From IMG/VR virus record IMGVR_UViG_3300042924_004826, positions 1 to 24,382 of that record: a stretch of DNA of 24,382 bases. The stretch is one strand, 5' to 3'. The notes under the pieces are model-generated. The model was given only the letters and a program-made list of their open reading frames with translations, had not been told where the DNA came from and did no database searches. Of the stretch, positions 4,440-13,567 are shown in pieces. How positions within the stretch are numbered: position 1 is the stretch's first letter; each line of letters begins with the position of its first letter. A program made the position numbers and the translations under genes. Source of the stretch: a virus.

Positions 4440-5605
4440 CGCTGCACCACCTGCGCCCAGAGCTGGTGCGTGGTGGCGGTCGTTGCGGTCGCGTATTGCA
4501 CCGGGATCAACGCCGCGGATTGCTCGATCTTGATGCCTTCAGGCGACAAATTGTTGACGCTGCTGATCTGCGCCACCGGGTTCGGGGAGACGGCGATCGG
4601 CCGGTACGCCACCAGCGAGATCGCACCGCCACCCAGGGTGGTCCCGAGCGTGATCGACGCGACGGCCTGGACGCCCTCGTCACCCGCGGCAAGCTGGAAC
4701 GGGATCAGCGTGCCCGCGACCGCCGTCGCCGGGAAGCTCGCCATCGTGGCGGTTCGCCCGGCGTTCCCGTGGTTGTCAGTGTATGACGCCGTGATCGTCG
4801 TGACGGCGCCGGCGTTCGTGGTCGCGGTCGTGACCAGGATCGCCAGACCGACCCCGTTCCCGCTCGTCGTCGACTCGATGTCCCGCGCGGGGAACGCTAC
4901 CGAGGTCACCGTCTGCGCCGTCGTCGTCGTCGGCGATAGTCCAGTATTGACCCACAGATAGTCCATGATGACGATCTGACAGGCGACCGTCGCCACGGTC
5001 TGCAGCTGGGTGAGGTACAGGCTCAGACCGGCGCCCGCGGTGGGCAGCTTGAGCACGCCATCATCGGCGAGCGTCGTTCCGTCGGTCGCACGCCCACCGA
5101 CACCCGGCGTGCCAGGAGACCACGCGCCCGGCGTCCCGGTCGACGCGTGGTGCGAATGCCAGATACCCGCCGCTTCTGTCGCCGCGCCGACCTTGTGCGC
5201 CCAGACCGAGTAGCCCGCCGTCTGGGCGTCGGATCGCTGCGTTCGTTCGCGACCCGCCGAGTCGATGGAATACCACCCGCGCCCGTCGGCATACGCCAGG
5301 GTATGCCCGGGTTGGACCGTCGCTTTGACGATCGTACGCGCCGTCCCGCTGGGCTTCGCTTGGACCGTGACCGTCGTGTTGGACGTCCCGGCATTCCGCA
5401 GGGTCAAGCCGCGGATCTGCCGCTGGGTCGACGCCCCGGGCGCCGCGACGATCGTTGTCGTCGTCGCCGTCGACACCTGACCGGTACCCGCGGAAGCCGC
5501 GACGCCGGACGAGGTGTGATCCGCCCAGGCCGCCACGTAATCAACCGCGACCGCGGCGGATGTCACCAGCTCGAGGCTATCGGTGGTCGACGGTAGGAGA
5601 AGCAT
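4436..5605 (-). CDS. Phage structural protein, tail or decoration (389 aa)
   Basis: The protein begins MLLLPSTTDSLELVTSAAVA, a start I associate with virion proteins that carry a short beta-rich N-terminal domain (residues 1-110, ending VQPGHTLAYADGRGWYSID). The middle (120-205) is Gly/Ser/His-rich, and the C-terminal 210-389 is Thr/Ala/Val-rich beta structure with HQLWAQVVQR at the end. No enzymatic motif is present. The composition (low Lys/Cys, high Thr/Ala/Gly) and the position after the fibre gene suggest a fibre, fibre-tip or decoration protein. ATG at 5605 follows the fibre stop directly (TGA, then ATG). Function beyond virion structure is not certain. Confidence 0.7.
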   Translation of the reverse strand: MLLLPSTTDSLELVTSAAVAVDYVAAWADHTSSGVAASAGTGQVSTATTTTIVAAPGASTQRQIRGLTLRNAGTSNTTVTVQAKPSGTARTIVKATVQPGHTLAYADGRGWYSIDSAGRERTQRSDAQTAGYSVWAHKVGAATEAAGIWHSHHASTGTPGAWSPGTPGVGGRATDGTTLADDGVLKLPTAGAGLSLYLTQLQTVATVACQIVIMDYLWVNTGLSPTTTTAQTVTSVAFPARDIESTTSGNGVGLAILVTTATTNAGAVTTITASYTDNHGNAGRTATMASFPATAVAGTLIPFQLAAGDEGVQAVASITLGTTLGGGAISLVAYRPIAVSPNPVAQISSVNNLSPEGIKIEQSAALIPVQYATATTATTHQLWAQVVQR

Positions 5606-7552
5606 TCAAACCCCAGTAAGCCAAGCGGCCGAGACCGCCTGCGATGTGGTGATACCCGAGCCGCCGCCCCCGGGCGGTACCGCCCAGGTCTGATCGCCGC
5701 GAAGGTAGGTCGACGCGCTCGCCGTGCCGCTCGCCAGTCGCGCGGTCCCGACCGTGCCAGAGGTCAGGTCCGACGCGCTCGCCGAGGATGCGATCGTCGC
5801 CAGTCCGAGCGTGGTCCGCTGTGCCGCCGCGTCGACGTCGTCCAGGATGGCGCGACCGGCCGCGGTACAGGCGATCTCCTCGACGGAGCCGGCGCCCGCG
5901 GTGGACCGTCCAAGCAGGCGGTCGGTGGCGCTGACGTTCTGGATCTTCGCGTACGTGACGACACCGGCGTCAATCGTCCACACCGTCCCCGAGCTGCTGA
6001 CGGTGATGTCGCCCTTGTCGCCGTCGGTGACGCCACCCGAGGAAGGAGCCGCCCAGCTCCCGTCGGCGCGGAGGAAGTTGGTCGTTCCGCCGCCAGAAGC
6101 GGGGGCCAGTCCTTTGAGAGTCGATGTGAAAGCGTCGAGAAGCGTCGTCGCCTGGGTGCCGGTCAACGACTCGACGTTACCCGTGGCGGCGGTGACGCGT
6201 CCGAGAATCCGGGCGGTGGAGATCGTCGCGAGGTTCGACAGCGCGACCGTGTTCGTCGCGAGCTCCGCCCCCGTGACCAAGGTGCCGACCGACCACGTGT
6301 TGGCGCCCGTGCGGCGTGCGATACCCGTCCCGGACAGCGCCGCGATCGCGGTCAAGTCGGCGTCGGACGCCTGCGCTCCCACGTCCGAGGCCGTGATCCC
6401 TGACCAGGTCTGATCGCCGCGAAGGTAGGTCGACGCGCTCGCCGTGCCGCTCGCCAGTCGCGCGGTCCCGACCGTGCCAGAGGTCAGGTCCGACGCCGAC
6501 CCGCTCGACGCGATAGCCGCGAGTCCGAGCGTGGTCCGAGCCGCGCTTGCGTCGACGTCGTCAACAAGCGAGGCGCCGAACGCCGAGATCCCGTGAACGC
6601 CAGAGGTGAGCGCCGCATGAGTCGAGACGGCGGAGGCGGCAGTCCCAGCCGGATCGGCGCCCACCTGGGCTGCGGTCGTCGCGTGGGGGTTCGACGTCGA
6701 AGCGACGTGCGACGCAACGTTCGACGCCGTCACGCCACCGACCGCGTCGACGGTCCAGGTCGCGCCCGAGCCCGAGACGGTGACGTCGCCCTTGTCACCG
6801 TCCGTCACGCCGCCCGCGCTCACCGTCGCCCAGGTGCTATCGCCGCGCAGATACGTGGTCGCGTCCGCCGTGCCGGTCCCCAAGCGTACCGCGGGAACCA
6901 AGTTCTGGACGTCATTCGTACGGCCCGGCCCCATCACGAGGATCTCGCCGGTCGACGCCTGGACGCGGACCACGCGGCCGATGTTTTGGACCAGCTCCGT
7001 GGTCCCGGTCGGTCGGGTGCCGGTCAGCCCGCCGCCGACGGCGACAAAGACCACACCGTTGATCGGATAGGCGGACGTGTCGAGCGACCGCACGATCCCA
7101 AGCGAAGTGGCGAACCCCTGCCCGTTCTGCGCAAGGGTCGCCTCCAGAAGCCCGATCGCCGGCATCTTCGCCGCGTTTCCGGCGTCCGCCGCCGCCACCT
7201 CGGTGGCGCCCGACGCGCCGACCGACCCCGTCGCATACACCGGGGTGCCGGCGAGAAGCTGGCCGCCGCTCGTGTTCTTGACCGCGAAGCGGACCGCCTC
7301 GATGTGCGCGTACGTCTGATCGCCGCGCAGGAAGGTCGAGTTGTCCGCGGTCCCAGTCCCGAGCCGAGCGGTGGCCACTGGGCTGTCGAGCGTCCACACC
7401 GTGCCGCCGCTCGAGACGGTGATGTCGCCCCGGTCACCGTCCGCGACCAGCGCGGCACCGGAGCCGACGGCGCCCGAGCGCAGTCGAATCGTGTACACGC
7501 GCGGCCCGCCGACCGTGTAGACCCGCGGTGTGAGGCGGATCGTCACGTCCAC
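5606..7552 (-). CDS. Repetitive tail fibre protein
   Basis: The protein has 648 residues from a GTG at 7552 that overlaps the end of the preceding gene. Several modules recur: TARLGTGTAD near 61 and VRLGTGTAD near 222; GVTDGDKGD(V/I)TVS at 248 and 507; DDVDA..RTTLGLA at 331 and 571; a block ending STYLRGDQTW at 349-383 and 589-623 (period 240). NPHATTAAQVG (288-298) is the NPH..T..QVG motif seen in many long tail fibres. Such repeats make trimeric beta-helical shafts; the end that binds the host is normally C-terminal, here unusually short and Gly-rich. No chaperone domain is seen. The DNA copy of one module is exactly repeated. Confidence 0.88.
   Translation of the reverse strand: MDVTIRLTPRVYTVGGPRVYTIRLRSGAVGSGAALVADGDRGDITVSSGGTVWTLDSPVATARLGTGTADNSTFLRGDQTYAHIEAVRFAVKNTSGGQLLAGTPVYATGSVGASGATEVAAADAGNAAKMPAIGLLEATLAQNGQGFATSLGIVRSLDTSAYPINGVVFVAVGGGLTGTRPTGTTELVQNIGRVVRVQASTGEILVMGPGRTNDVQNLVPAVRLGTGTADATTYLRGDSTWATVSAGGVTDGDKGDVTVSGSGATWTVDAVGGVTASNVASHVASTSNPHATTAAQVGADPAGTAASAVSTHAALTSGVHGISAFGASLVDDVDASAARTTLGLAAIASSGSASDLTSGTVGTARLASGTASASTYLRGDQTWSGITASDVGAQASDADLTAIAALSGTGIARRTGANTWSVGTLVTGAELATNTVALSNLATISTARILGRVTAATGNVESLTGTQATTLLDAFTSTLKGLAPASGGGTTNFLRADGSWAAPSSGGVTDGDKGDITVSSSGTVWTIDAGVVTYAKIQNVSATDRLLGRSTAGAGSVEEIACTAAGRAILDDVDAAAQRTTLGLATIASSASASDLTSGTVGTARLASGTASASTYLRGDQTWAVPPGGGGSGITTSQAVSAAWLTGV
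5684..5776. repeat. 93-base perfect direct repeat in the fibre gene, copy 1
   Basis: Bases 5684-5776 and 6404-6496 are identical over 93 positions at an offset of exactly 720 bases (240 codons), so recombination between them would remove or add a module in frame. Similarity continues beyond at lower identity. The perfect identity at wobble positions marks a recent duplication or gene conversion. Confidence 0.92.
6404..6496. repeat. 93-base perfect direct repeat in the fibre gene, copy 2
   Basis: This is the partner of 5684-5776. It encodes the first occurrence, in protein order, of the module ending LRGDQTW (residues 353-383). Confidence 0.92.
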
Positions 7553-7884
7553 ACCGTCGCGGTCCGTACGATCTGCAGGCTCCCTTCAACCAGCGTTACG
7601 CGCCGGCCGTTGGTCAGGGTGGCGACGACTTCGTAAACTGCGAAGCCCGGCACGAGCTGCGCGGTGTCGGCGTATGCGGCCTCGACCGTCCACGCCCCGC
7701 CGGCACCCGAGACGGTCCCGGAGCATGTGACCAGTAGCAGGCCCCCGGGCTCCGAGCGGATCTCACACTGGACCGTCGACAGCGTCTCGATCGTCCCGTC
7801 GTCAGCCGTGGGCGCGGTACCGTCGAGGATCCACGTCCTCCCGATGCGGACTACGTCATCGTGCTGTAGGACGTCGATCGGCAT
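7543..7884 (-). CDS. Small beta-rich virion protein (baseplate or fibre associated)
   Basis: The protein has 113 residues from the ATG at 7884, one base after the previous stop. It alternates strands throughout (VVRIGRTWILDG, VQCEIRSEPGGLLLVTCSG, AAYADTAQLVPGFAVYEVVATL, RVTLVEGSLQIVRT) and looks like a single immunoglobulin-like or baseplate-upper-protein-like domain. It lies next to the tail fibre gene, which starts inside its last codons, so it may link the fibre to the tail. No named family could be assigned. Confidence 0.7.
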   Translation of the reverse strand: MPIDVLQHDDVVRIGRTWILDGTAPTADDGTIETLSTVQCEIRSEPGGLLLVTCSGTVSGAGGAWTVEAAYADTAQLVPGFAVYEVVATLTNGRRVTLVEGSLQIVRTATVWT

Positions 7885-7885
7885 A

Positions 7886-8395
7886 TCAGGCGGACCGGCC
7901 GGCGATGAGGGCCTTGTACGTCACAGTCCCCGTGCTCGCCGAGACCGGGATGAGGTCCGCAGTCCCGGCGGTCGTCGCGAGGCCGGCGGTTCCGAGGTCG
8001 AGCAGCAGCGCCCCGCCCGGCGGGATGACGATCTTGTCAGTCGCGCCGGACAGGATCCCGATGAGGTTCGCCGCGCCGCCAACCAAAAGGTTCCCGGCCG
8101 AGGCCGTGTTTTCGAGGTACACGTACTGCACGTCGGCAAACGAGGTCGTCGCACCGCCGGCGATCTGCGAGGTCAGCGACCCGACCAGGTCAATCGACGC
8201 GCCGCCGGTGCCGACCGAGCCGGACGCGGTGCTCCACACCCGATCGATCTCCCCGTTCGCCGTGCCGCTGGACATCTGCCGGGCCTTGGTGGCGACGTGC
8301 TGCAGGTTCGTCGCGGCAGCCGCGATCCCTGCCTGGGTGTCGAGCTCCGTCAGCTCGATCGAGACTGCAACGGTTCCTTGTGCCTGACGCGCCAT
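7886..8395 (-). CDS. Phage structural protein with a C-terminal beta domain (169 aa)
   Basis: ATG 8395 follows GGGGAG. The N-terminal half (1-75) includes LTELDTQAGIAAAATNLQHV and is helical; residues 85-169 form a beta domain with FADVQYVYLENTASAGNLLV, IVIPPGGALLLDL and a closing TVTYKALIAGRSA. I recall this C-terminal pattern (a 'V.PGG.LLL' loop and a terminal strand) from many small phage virion proteins in metagenomes; this was not searched. Probably part of the tail tip or a decoration. The upstream gene's TGA lies in its ribosome-binding region, so translation is coupled. Confidence 0.7.
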   Translation of the reverse strand: MARQAQGTVAVSIELTELDTQAGIAAAATNLQHVATKARQMSSGTANGEIDRVWSTASGSVGTGGASIDLVGSLTSQIAGGATTSFADVQYVYLENTASAGNLLVGGAANLIGILSGATDKIVIPPGGALLLDLGTAGLATTAGTADLIPVSASTGTVTYKALIAGRSA

Positions 8396-8399
8396 GTGG

Positions 8400-10352
8400 T
8401 CACTCCCCTGCGCCCGGTGGCGCCTCTCGGATGGTAAGACGTACGGTCGGCGCCGCCGACAGGTGGTCGGAGACCGCCTGCACGAGCGCGACGCGATCGG
8501 TCAGGTGGAGGTCGCCGTGCGATAGGCTAACGACGTCGCCGGGCTGAAGCCACCCTAGCACCTCGCGGGGGCCAGTGTACGCGACCTGCCGGTGACGTGT
8601 CCAGAGCGCCGCCGACTTCCAGGCAAGGACGCGCTGGGCGACGACGCGATCCACGATGATGTCGGACTGTAGCACCGGGGCGGTCCGTCGCCCGTGGCGC
8701 TGCAGGCTTGCTCGAGTGTAAACGTTCGACGCGGTCCCGAACGCCGCCCACCACCCGGGCAGAGGAGACCACGCGCCCGTCAGGCCCTCGCGCCCGTGGT
8801 AGGTGCCGGCCGCCACGTCCCGGGCGAAGTCGATCGACAGCTCAGACGCCGGCGATCCCGAGACCGTCACGCCACCGACCAGCTCTAGCAGGTCGCGATC
8901 GGCGTCCAGCGAGGTCACCGCGTCACGCGTCGTCGCTTCCCAGCGCGTGATCAGCGGGTACAGGCCGCGCGGCCCGCTCACCAGCGCGACCGGCAGGATC
9001 GGCAGGAGGTGCGCGCGTATCCAGTCGAGCGGCGTGCATTGCTCTTCGATCGATCCGCTGACTCGACACCAAGACAGCGCGTCCACCGCCGAGAGACAGC
9101 GCGACAGGTCCACGGGTACCGTCGACCGTCGGAGTAGCCACGTCAGGATCTCGCCGGCGGTGTCGACCAGCCCGCCGTCAGCGTCGAGCAGGCCGCCCCC
9201 ATCGCCGCCCGCGGAGACGGGCTGCCAGCTGACGGAGATCGCGTTGCCGAATACCCACCGGTCTACGCCGCCTTCCATGCCGGTCGCCGTGATCACGGGC
9301 GACGATGGCGACAGCGTCTCGTTCCCGTCCTCTCCGCCGACGTCGGCGGTCAAGCGAACCACGGCGCCCAGGGCGGTCGCCGACGCCGTGAAATCGTTGG
9401 CGACGTCGTTGACGGCTGCTGCGATCTCTGTCGCCAGAAGCGCCTGGGTGACGAGGGTGCCATCGAAGTCATTCGCGCCGGCGGTCCGAGGCGCCGCCAC
9501 ACCCGTCAGGGTCACGCCGAGGATGTCGACCGTAACGCCGACCGCGCCGCCCGCGACAGCCGCCGGTTGGACCTGGAGAAGCCCGGTCGCCTTCGGGACT
9601 TGTGGTAGGTTGATCCTGGCGATCGGGTTGCCTTGGTTGTCGAACCCGTTGATCACGGTCGACGCCACCCACCCGCCGCCGGCGTCCTCATCGCGAGCCA
9701 GCACCGTCAACGCCTGGACGTGGTGACCCGCGATGACTGCGTCATAGGGCACCGCGGATCCGACGGTGTACGCGGTCGAGCCGCTGTATCGCTTGGATCC
9801 GCCCTCGGCGCCGACGTAGTAGCCCGGCGCCCCGAAGACGACGGGCGCCAGCTCGGCGGAGTAGTCGATCTCCAGGGTGTGCGTCGACTCGTCGATCGGC
9901 ACCGCCAACACCGTGCCGGCTTCGTCGATGCTCGAGGCGTCCGCCGTGAAAGTGACCGGCTCGCCGAGCCGTCCGTACACCGGATCGGCGACGACACCCG
10001 TCAGCAACACAACGCGGCTATCCCAGCTGTCGAGCAGGTCGGCGATCGCCACTTCGACGGGCGCGCCGTCCAGCGGATGGCCATCCTCCACCAGCCGGGC
10101 GACGTCGTCGGGCCAGATCGCCGAGACCGACGCGCCCTGTGGCTCGACGTCGACGCCCTCGCCGATCGCGAGCTCCGCTTCATCCGACCATGACAGCGAG
10201 TCGATCGCGGCGACCACCTCGACGGCGCCCAGCGAAGACGACGCCGAAAACGTGCGCGTCCCGAGCCGCCACACCCGGCCGGCGAAGGTCACCGAGATCA
10301 CGATCGCGAGGTCGCGGTCGGCGGTCAGGGCGTCGGGAGAGAGGCGGATCAC
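8400..10352 (-). CDS. Baseplate-hub-like tail protein (650 aa)
   Basis: The GTG at 10352 overlaps the previous stop (GTGA), giving 650 residues. The N-terminal half (1-215) is a beta-rich domain with repeated acidic strands. Residues about 250-375 contain a module seen in several phage tail proteins, VTVDILGVTLTGVAAP then an Ala-rich helix EIAAAVNDVANDFTA and VVRLTADVGGEDGNET. The rest (400-650) has CLSAVDALSWCRVSGSIEEQ, helices, and a last strand set LQPGDVVSLSHGDLHL. Position after the tape measure and sialidase-like protein, and before the fibre, is where distal-tail, hub or tip proteins are encoded. No lysozyme or protease motif is recognised, so a structural role is inferred. Confidence 0.72.
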   Translation of the reverse strand: MIRLSPDALTADRDLAIVISVTFAGRVWRLGTRTFSASSSLGAVEVVAAIDSLSWSDEAELAIGEGVDVEPQGASVSAIWPDDVARLVEDGHPLDGAPVEVAIADLLDSWDSRVVLLTGVVADPVYGRLGEPVTFTADASSIDEAGTVLAVPIDESTHTLEIDYSAELAPVVFGAPGYYVGAEGGSKRYSGSTAYTVGSAVPYDAVIAGHHVQALTVLARDEDAGGGWVASTVINGFDNQGNPIARINLPQVPKATGLLQVQPAAVAGGAVGVTVDILGVTLTGVAAPRTAGANDFDGTLVTQALLATEIAAAVNDVANDFTASATALGAVVRLTADVGGEDGNETLSPSSPVITATGMEGGVDRWVFGNAISVSWQPVSAGGDGGGLLDADGGLVDTAGEILTWLLRRSTVPVDLSRCLSAVDALSWCRVSGSIEEQCTPLDWIRAHLLPILPVALVSGPRGLYPLITRWEATTRDAVTSLDADRDLLELVGGVTVSGSPASELSIDFARDVAAGTYHGREGLTGAWSPLPGWWAAFGTASNVYTRASLQRHGRRTAPVLQSDIIVDRVVAQRVLAWKSAALWTRHRQVAYTGPREVLGWLQPGDVVSLSHGDLHLTDRVALVQAVSDHLSAAPTVRLTIREAPPGAGE

Positions 10353-13300
10353 AGCTCTTCCTCGATCAGGAGCTCGCCGACCCGCTGTACCTCGGACCAC
10401 AGCTCATCGCCGATCACCACCTCCCGAGACAGGGTGCCCGTGATTCGACCGTAGATCGTCGCCTCGGTGCTCGACTGGGTGGCGGTCCCGACACCCGAGC
10501 GCAGCGCGCCGACCAGCACGACGGGCGACGCCGCGCCGTCCAACTCGTCGATCAGTCCCGCCAGGAGAGACGGGGTATCCGCACCGACCGCCCGCCCGTC
10601 GATCGCGTGCGAGCCCGTCAGGTAGGGAGGCGCCGCGCCGTCATAGAGGCCGACGGTGGGGATCCCCTCGCGCCAAGACACCGCCACGGTCCGACGCGCC
10701 GGGCCTCGGACACGCGACACGCGACCGCCGCCGCCCACGTCGACCAGCTCGACGTCTGGGATCAGCTCCAGCGACCGCCCCCAGCTGTACGGCTCAAGCG
10801 GAAGCCACGGCCCGATCAGGCAGACGCCCGCGCGCAGGTAGTCCTCGACGGTCGCAGCCGCCCGGAAGGTCACCCGAACCCGGCGGTAGCTCCCAACGGC
10901 GTTCACCACCAGAACGCCGGCCGGACGCCATATATCGATCGTCCCGCTGGTCGGCTCGGCGCCGCTCACCGTCTCAAGGTAGATCGTCGGCGAGAGCGTG
11001 CCGGACGTCCACCGCCCGGAGGTCGACCGGGCGATCCGCCGGCTGACGCCACCAGCGAACGCGACGGTCCCGCCAACGAGCTCGCCGCGATGAAGCCACG
11101 CCGCCGCGGTCGGTGACGCCGCCGACACGTCGACGACGATGGAGTCGCCGCGCCGGACGAAGGGAAGCGACGTCAAGCCCGCCGCCAGGTCGAGCGTCCC
11201 AAGCGTGGTCCAGGCGGCACCGTCCCAGCCAGCCAAGTCGGCCTGCCTAAAGTTCGCCCGCCCCAGGTACATCCCCACCGAGCCGGTCTCCGACAGCACG
11301 GCGTTCGACGCCGTGTCCGGCAAGGCCCACGCGATGTATTCGTCGGCCGCGTCCTGGGTGGCGCGCCACTCCCGCCGCGGGCTCGCGATGGTCAGCGGGT
11401 GTAGCTTGTCGACGCCGTAGGTGTACTGGGCGACGGACGTCCAGGTATCGCCGGCACCCGTTGGACCGTCCAGGAGTCGCACGCGGGTTCCGCCCGGCAG
11501 GTCGGCGGATGCGCCGAAGAGGCCGGGGAGCATCTGCCCCGCCGTCATGTCGGCGCCGATCGGCGCTTGCGACGCGTAGGGGCCGGTGTTGTCGTCGAGT
11601 TCGTACCCGACCAGCCGGATGGTCAAGAACGCCGAGTCGACCAGCTCGGCAACCTGCGCCATGCGCCACTCGGACACGGCCGCCGATGCGGCAACGTGCC
11701 CCCACCGTACGACACCGTTCGCAAGCGGAGACGACGCGTTAGCGACCAGGGTCGTCGAGGCGGCTGCCAAGATCCAGGTCTTCGCCCCCGCTGACTGCGA
11801 GGCGGCGCCGGTGGAGCGATACCACACGGTGCAGCTCGATCCGCGCATAAGCACCCGCACCCGGATCCCCGCCGTCGTCGACGTTGTGATCGTGGCAAGC
11901 GCGGTGCCGCCGTTGGTATCCCACACCCGGAAGGCCGTGGTAGTAAACCGGATGGAAAGCCGATAATCCGTGGTCCCGTTGCCTTGGTTGACCACCAGCG
12001 CGATACGGTCCGCAGTCGTCGCGCCGCCCGAAGAGGGAGCGAGATCCACCTCGGCGACGACCGCGTTCAGGACCGAGGCCGCGAGGTTGACCGCGTAGTG
12101 AACGGCGACCGCCGCGCCCGTTGTGATGCTCCATCCAGTCGCGGTCACGGCCTCGGTCGGAACGCCACCCGTGGCAAGCCGCGTATAACCGACGTTGTCG
12201 GGATTCTCGACGCCGATCCAGGTCGTCGCGGCCGGCTGCTGCCGATAGGTCTCGCGATACAACGCGGGCCACGTCGGCGACGACCAGCCGCCCGCATAGT
12301 GCGCGATCAAGCTGTCTGTATCAAAGGCCTGCGTCGTCGTCGCCACCCGCCCCACGAAGACGGTCTGCCCGCGCACCTGACACGCCGTCAGCTGCGACGG
12401 GTCGAGGTCGGCGTCGCCCGTCCAGGCTCGGCCGTAAAACCACTTGCTCCCGTCGTCTCGGGAGTATGCGATCTGGGCGTAGGTCGCGCCGCCGGACGTC
12501 CAGGGCGTCAAGATGTACAGCGTCCGGCCGACGTACCAAAGAGCCGACTGGGTCGGGTCCGCCGTCGTGAAACTGGGGATCTCGACGGGCTCGGACCCGT
12601 TAATGTACGGAGTCCAGGCGCTCGACAGTTGACGCGCCCGCCACTCCAGAGAGGGCGGGTGGTAGTAGGTCATCACAAAACCGCCGCCCGGATGCGCCAC
12701 TACCTCGACGGCGCGGGCCTTCTCCCCGTCCGCGCTCGCCGCGGTCGCCGAGTCGCCGAGGATGACCTCGGTCAGCGTGTAGCCGTTCGCATCCGAGGCC
12801 CACTGTTGGGCGACGTATCGCGACGTCACGTTGTCAAGCAGGCTCGCGAAGACGACCACGGTCCCCTGACTATACGCGGCCCGGAGGCGTCCGAGGGTGT
12901 ACGTCCCGGCGGCGATCGCCAGAGGGAGACCGACTCGGTCGGCGACCGTCTGCCACGTGGCGCCGTCGTCGTCGCTCGCCATCACCCGGAGATAGGCGGC
13001 GTCTGACGCAGTGGTCCAGTGATAAAGAAGCACGCGCCCGCTCGGGAGCTGCAGTAGCGCAGGGTGCGACGCGGTCGGAATGTCCGAGCCGCTCGAGGCC
13101 GTGACCGCCGCGCCCCATCCGACACCCGGGGTCAGCTTGCGCACGTCCACCCGCTGGGCTGACGCCGTCGCCCGGTGAGTCGCCAGGAGCACGGCGCCGG
13201 ACGCCAACTCGATCACATGCGGCCGGGTGTCGCTGTCCGAGCCGCCGTTCGCTCGCCTGACGACCCACTCCCAGCCCGCGACCCGCCACGGCTCGTCCAG

Positions 13301-13567
13301 GCCGTGCCACGCGCCCGCCGCCGAGTCCCTCCACACGAAGCCCGCCGCGGTCCGGTTGGATCCGGCGAACCCCCCGCGAGTCGTCTTGATCTCCAGGTAG
13401 CCAGAAGCCGGCGGCGTTCCGGCCGTTTCCAGGCCCGCGGCCTCTGCGCTCCCTGACGGCTGACCCGCAAGCCCGCCCGTCTGGGTGTAGGAGCTCGCCG
13501 CCGCGACGATCGACGCGGGCGTCAACCGGGGGTCAGGGTAGATCAGTCCGCGGAGGTCGGTGGTCAT
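10349..13567 (-). CDS. Large tail protein with sialidase-like Asp-box beta-propeller
   Basis: The protein has 1072 residues; the ATG at 13567 overlaps the tape-measure stop (ATGA). Residues 110-440 look like a beta-propeller: RPHVIELASGAVLLATH, then two Asp boxes, SDDDGATW at 198-205 and SRDDGSKW at 369-376, each with the S-x-D-x-G-x-(T)-W pattern. Residues 460-640 look like a jelly-roll carbohydrate-binding or LamG-like domain, and 650-1072 are mixed beta. Asp-box propellers are found in sialidases and in non-enzymatic binding proteins. I see R115 but cannot identify the full arginine triad, so binding and not hydrolysis is the safer reading. It probably touches host surface glycan. Confidence 0.78.
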   Translation of the reverse strand: MTTDLRGLIYPDPRLTPASIVAAASSYTQTGGLAGQPSGSAEAAGLETAGTPPASGYLEIKTTRGGFAGSNRTAAGFVWRDSAAGAWHGLDEPWRVAGWEWVVRRANGGSDSDTRPHVIELASGAVLLATHRATASAQRVDVRKLTPGVGWGAAVTASSGSDIPTASHPALLQLPSGRVLLYHWTTASDAAYLRVMASDDDGATWQTVADRVGLPLAIAAGTYTLGRLRAAYSQGTVVVFASLLDNVTSRYVAQQWASDANGYTLTEVILGDSATAASADGEKARAVEVVAHPGGGFVMTYYHPPSLEWRARQLSSAWTPYINGSEPVEIPSFTTADPTQSALWYVGRTLYILTPWTSGGATYAQIAYSRDDGSKWFYGRAWTGDADLDPSQLTACQVRGQTVFVGRVATTTQAFDTDSLIAHYAGGWSSPTWPALYRETYRQQPAATTWIGVENPDNVGYTRLATGGVPTEAVTATGWSITTGAAVAVHYAVNLAASVLNAVVAEVDLAPSSGGATTADRIALVVNQGNGTTDYRLSIRFTTTAFRVWDTNGGTALATITTSTTAGIRVRVLMRGSSCTVWYRSTGAASQSAGAKTWILAAASTTLVANASSPLANGVVRWGHVAASAAVSEWRMAQVAELVDSAFLTIRLVGYELDDNTGPYASQAPIGADMTAGQMLPGLFGASADLPGGTRVRLLDGPTGAGDTWTSVAQYTYGVDKLHPLTIASPRREWRATQDAADEYIAWALPDTASNAVLSETGSVGMYLGRANFRQADLAGWDGAAWTTLGTLDLAAGLTSLPFVRRGDSIVVDVSAASPTAAAWLHRGELVGGTVAFAGGVSRRIARSTSGRWTSGTLSPTIYLETVSGAEPTSGTIDIWRPAGVLVVNAVGSYRRVRVTFRAAATVEDYLRAGVCLIGPWLPLEPYSWGRSLELIPDVELVDVGGGGRVSRVRGPARRTVAVSWREGIPTVGLYDGAAPPYLTGSHAIDGRAVGADTPSLLAGLIDELDGAASPVVLVGALRSGVGTATQSSTEATIYGRITGTLSREVVIGDELWSEVQRVGELLIEEEL

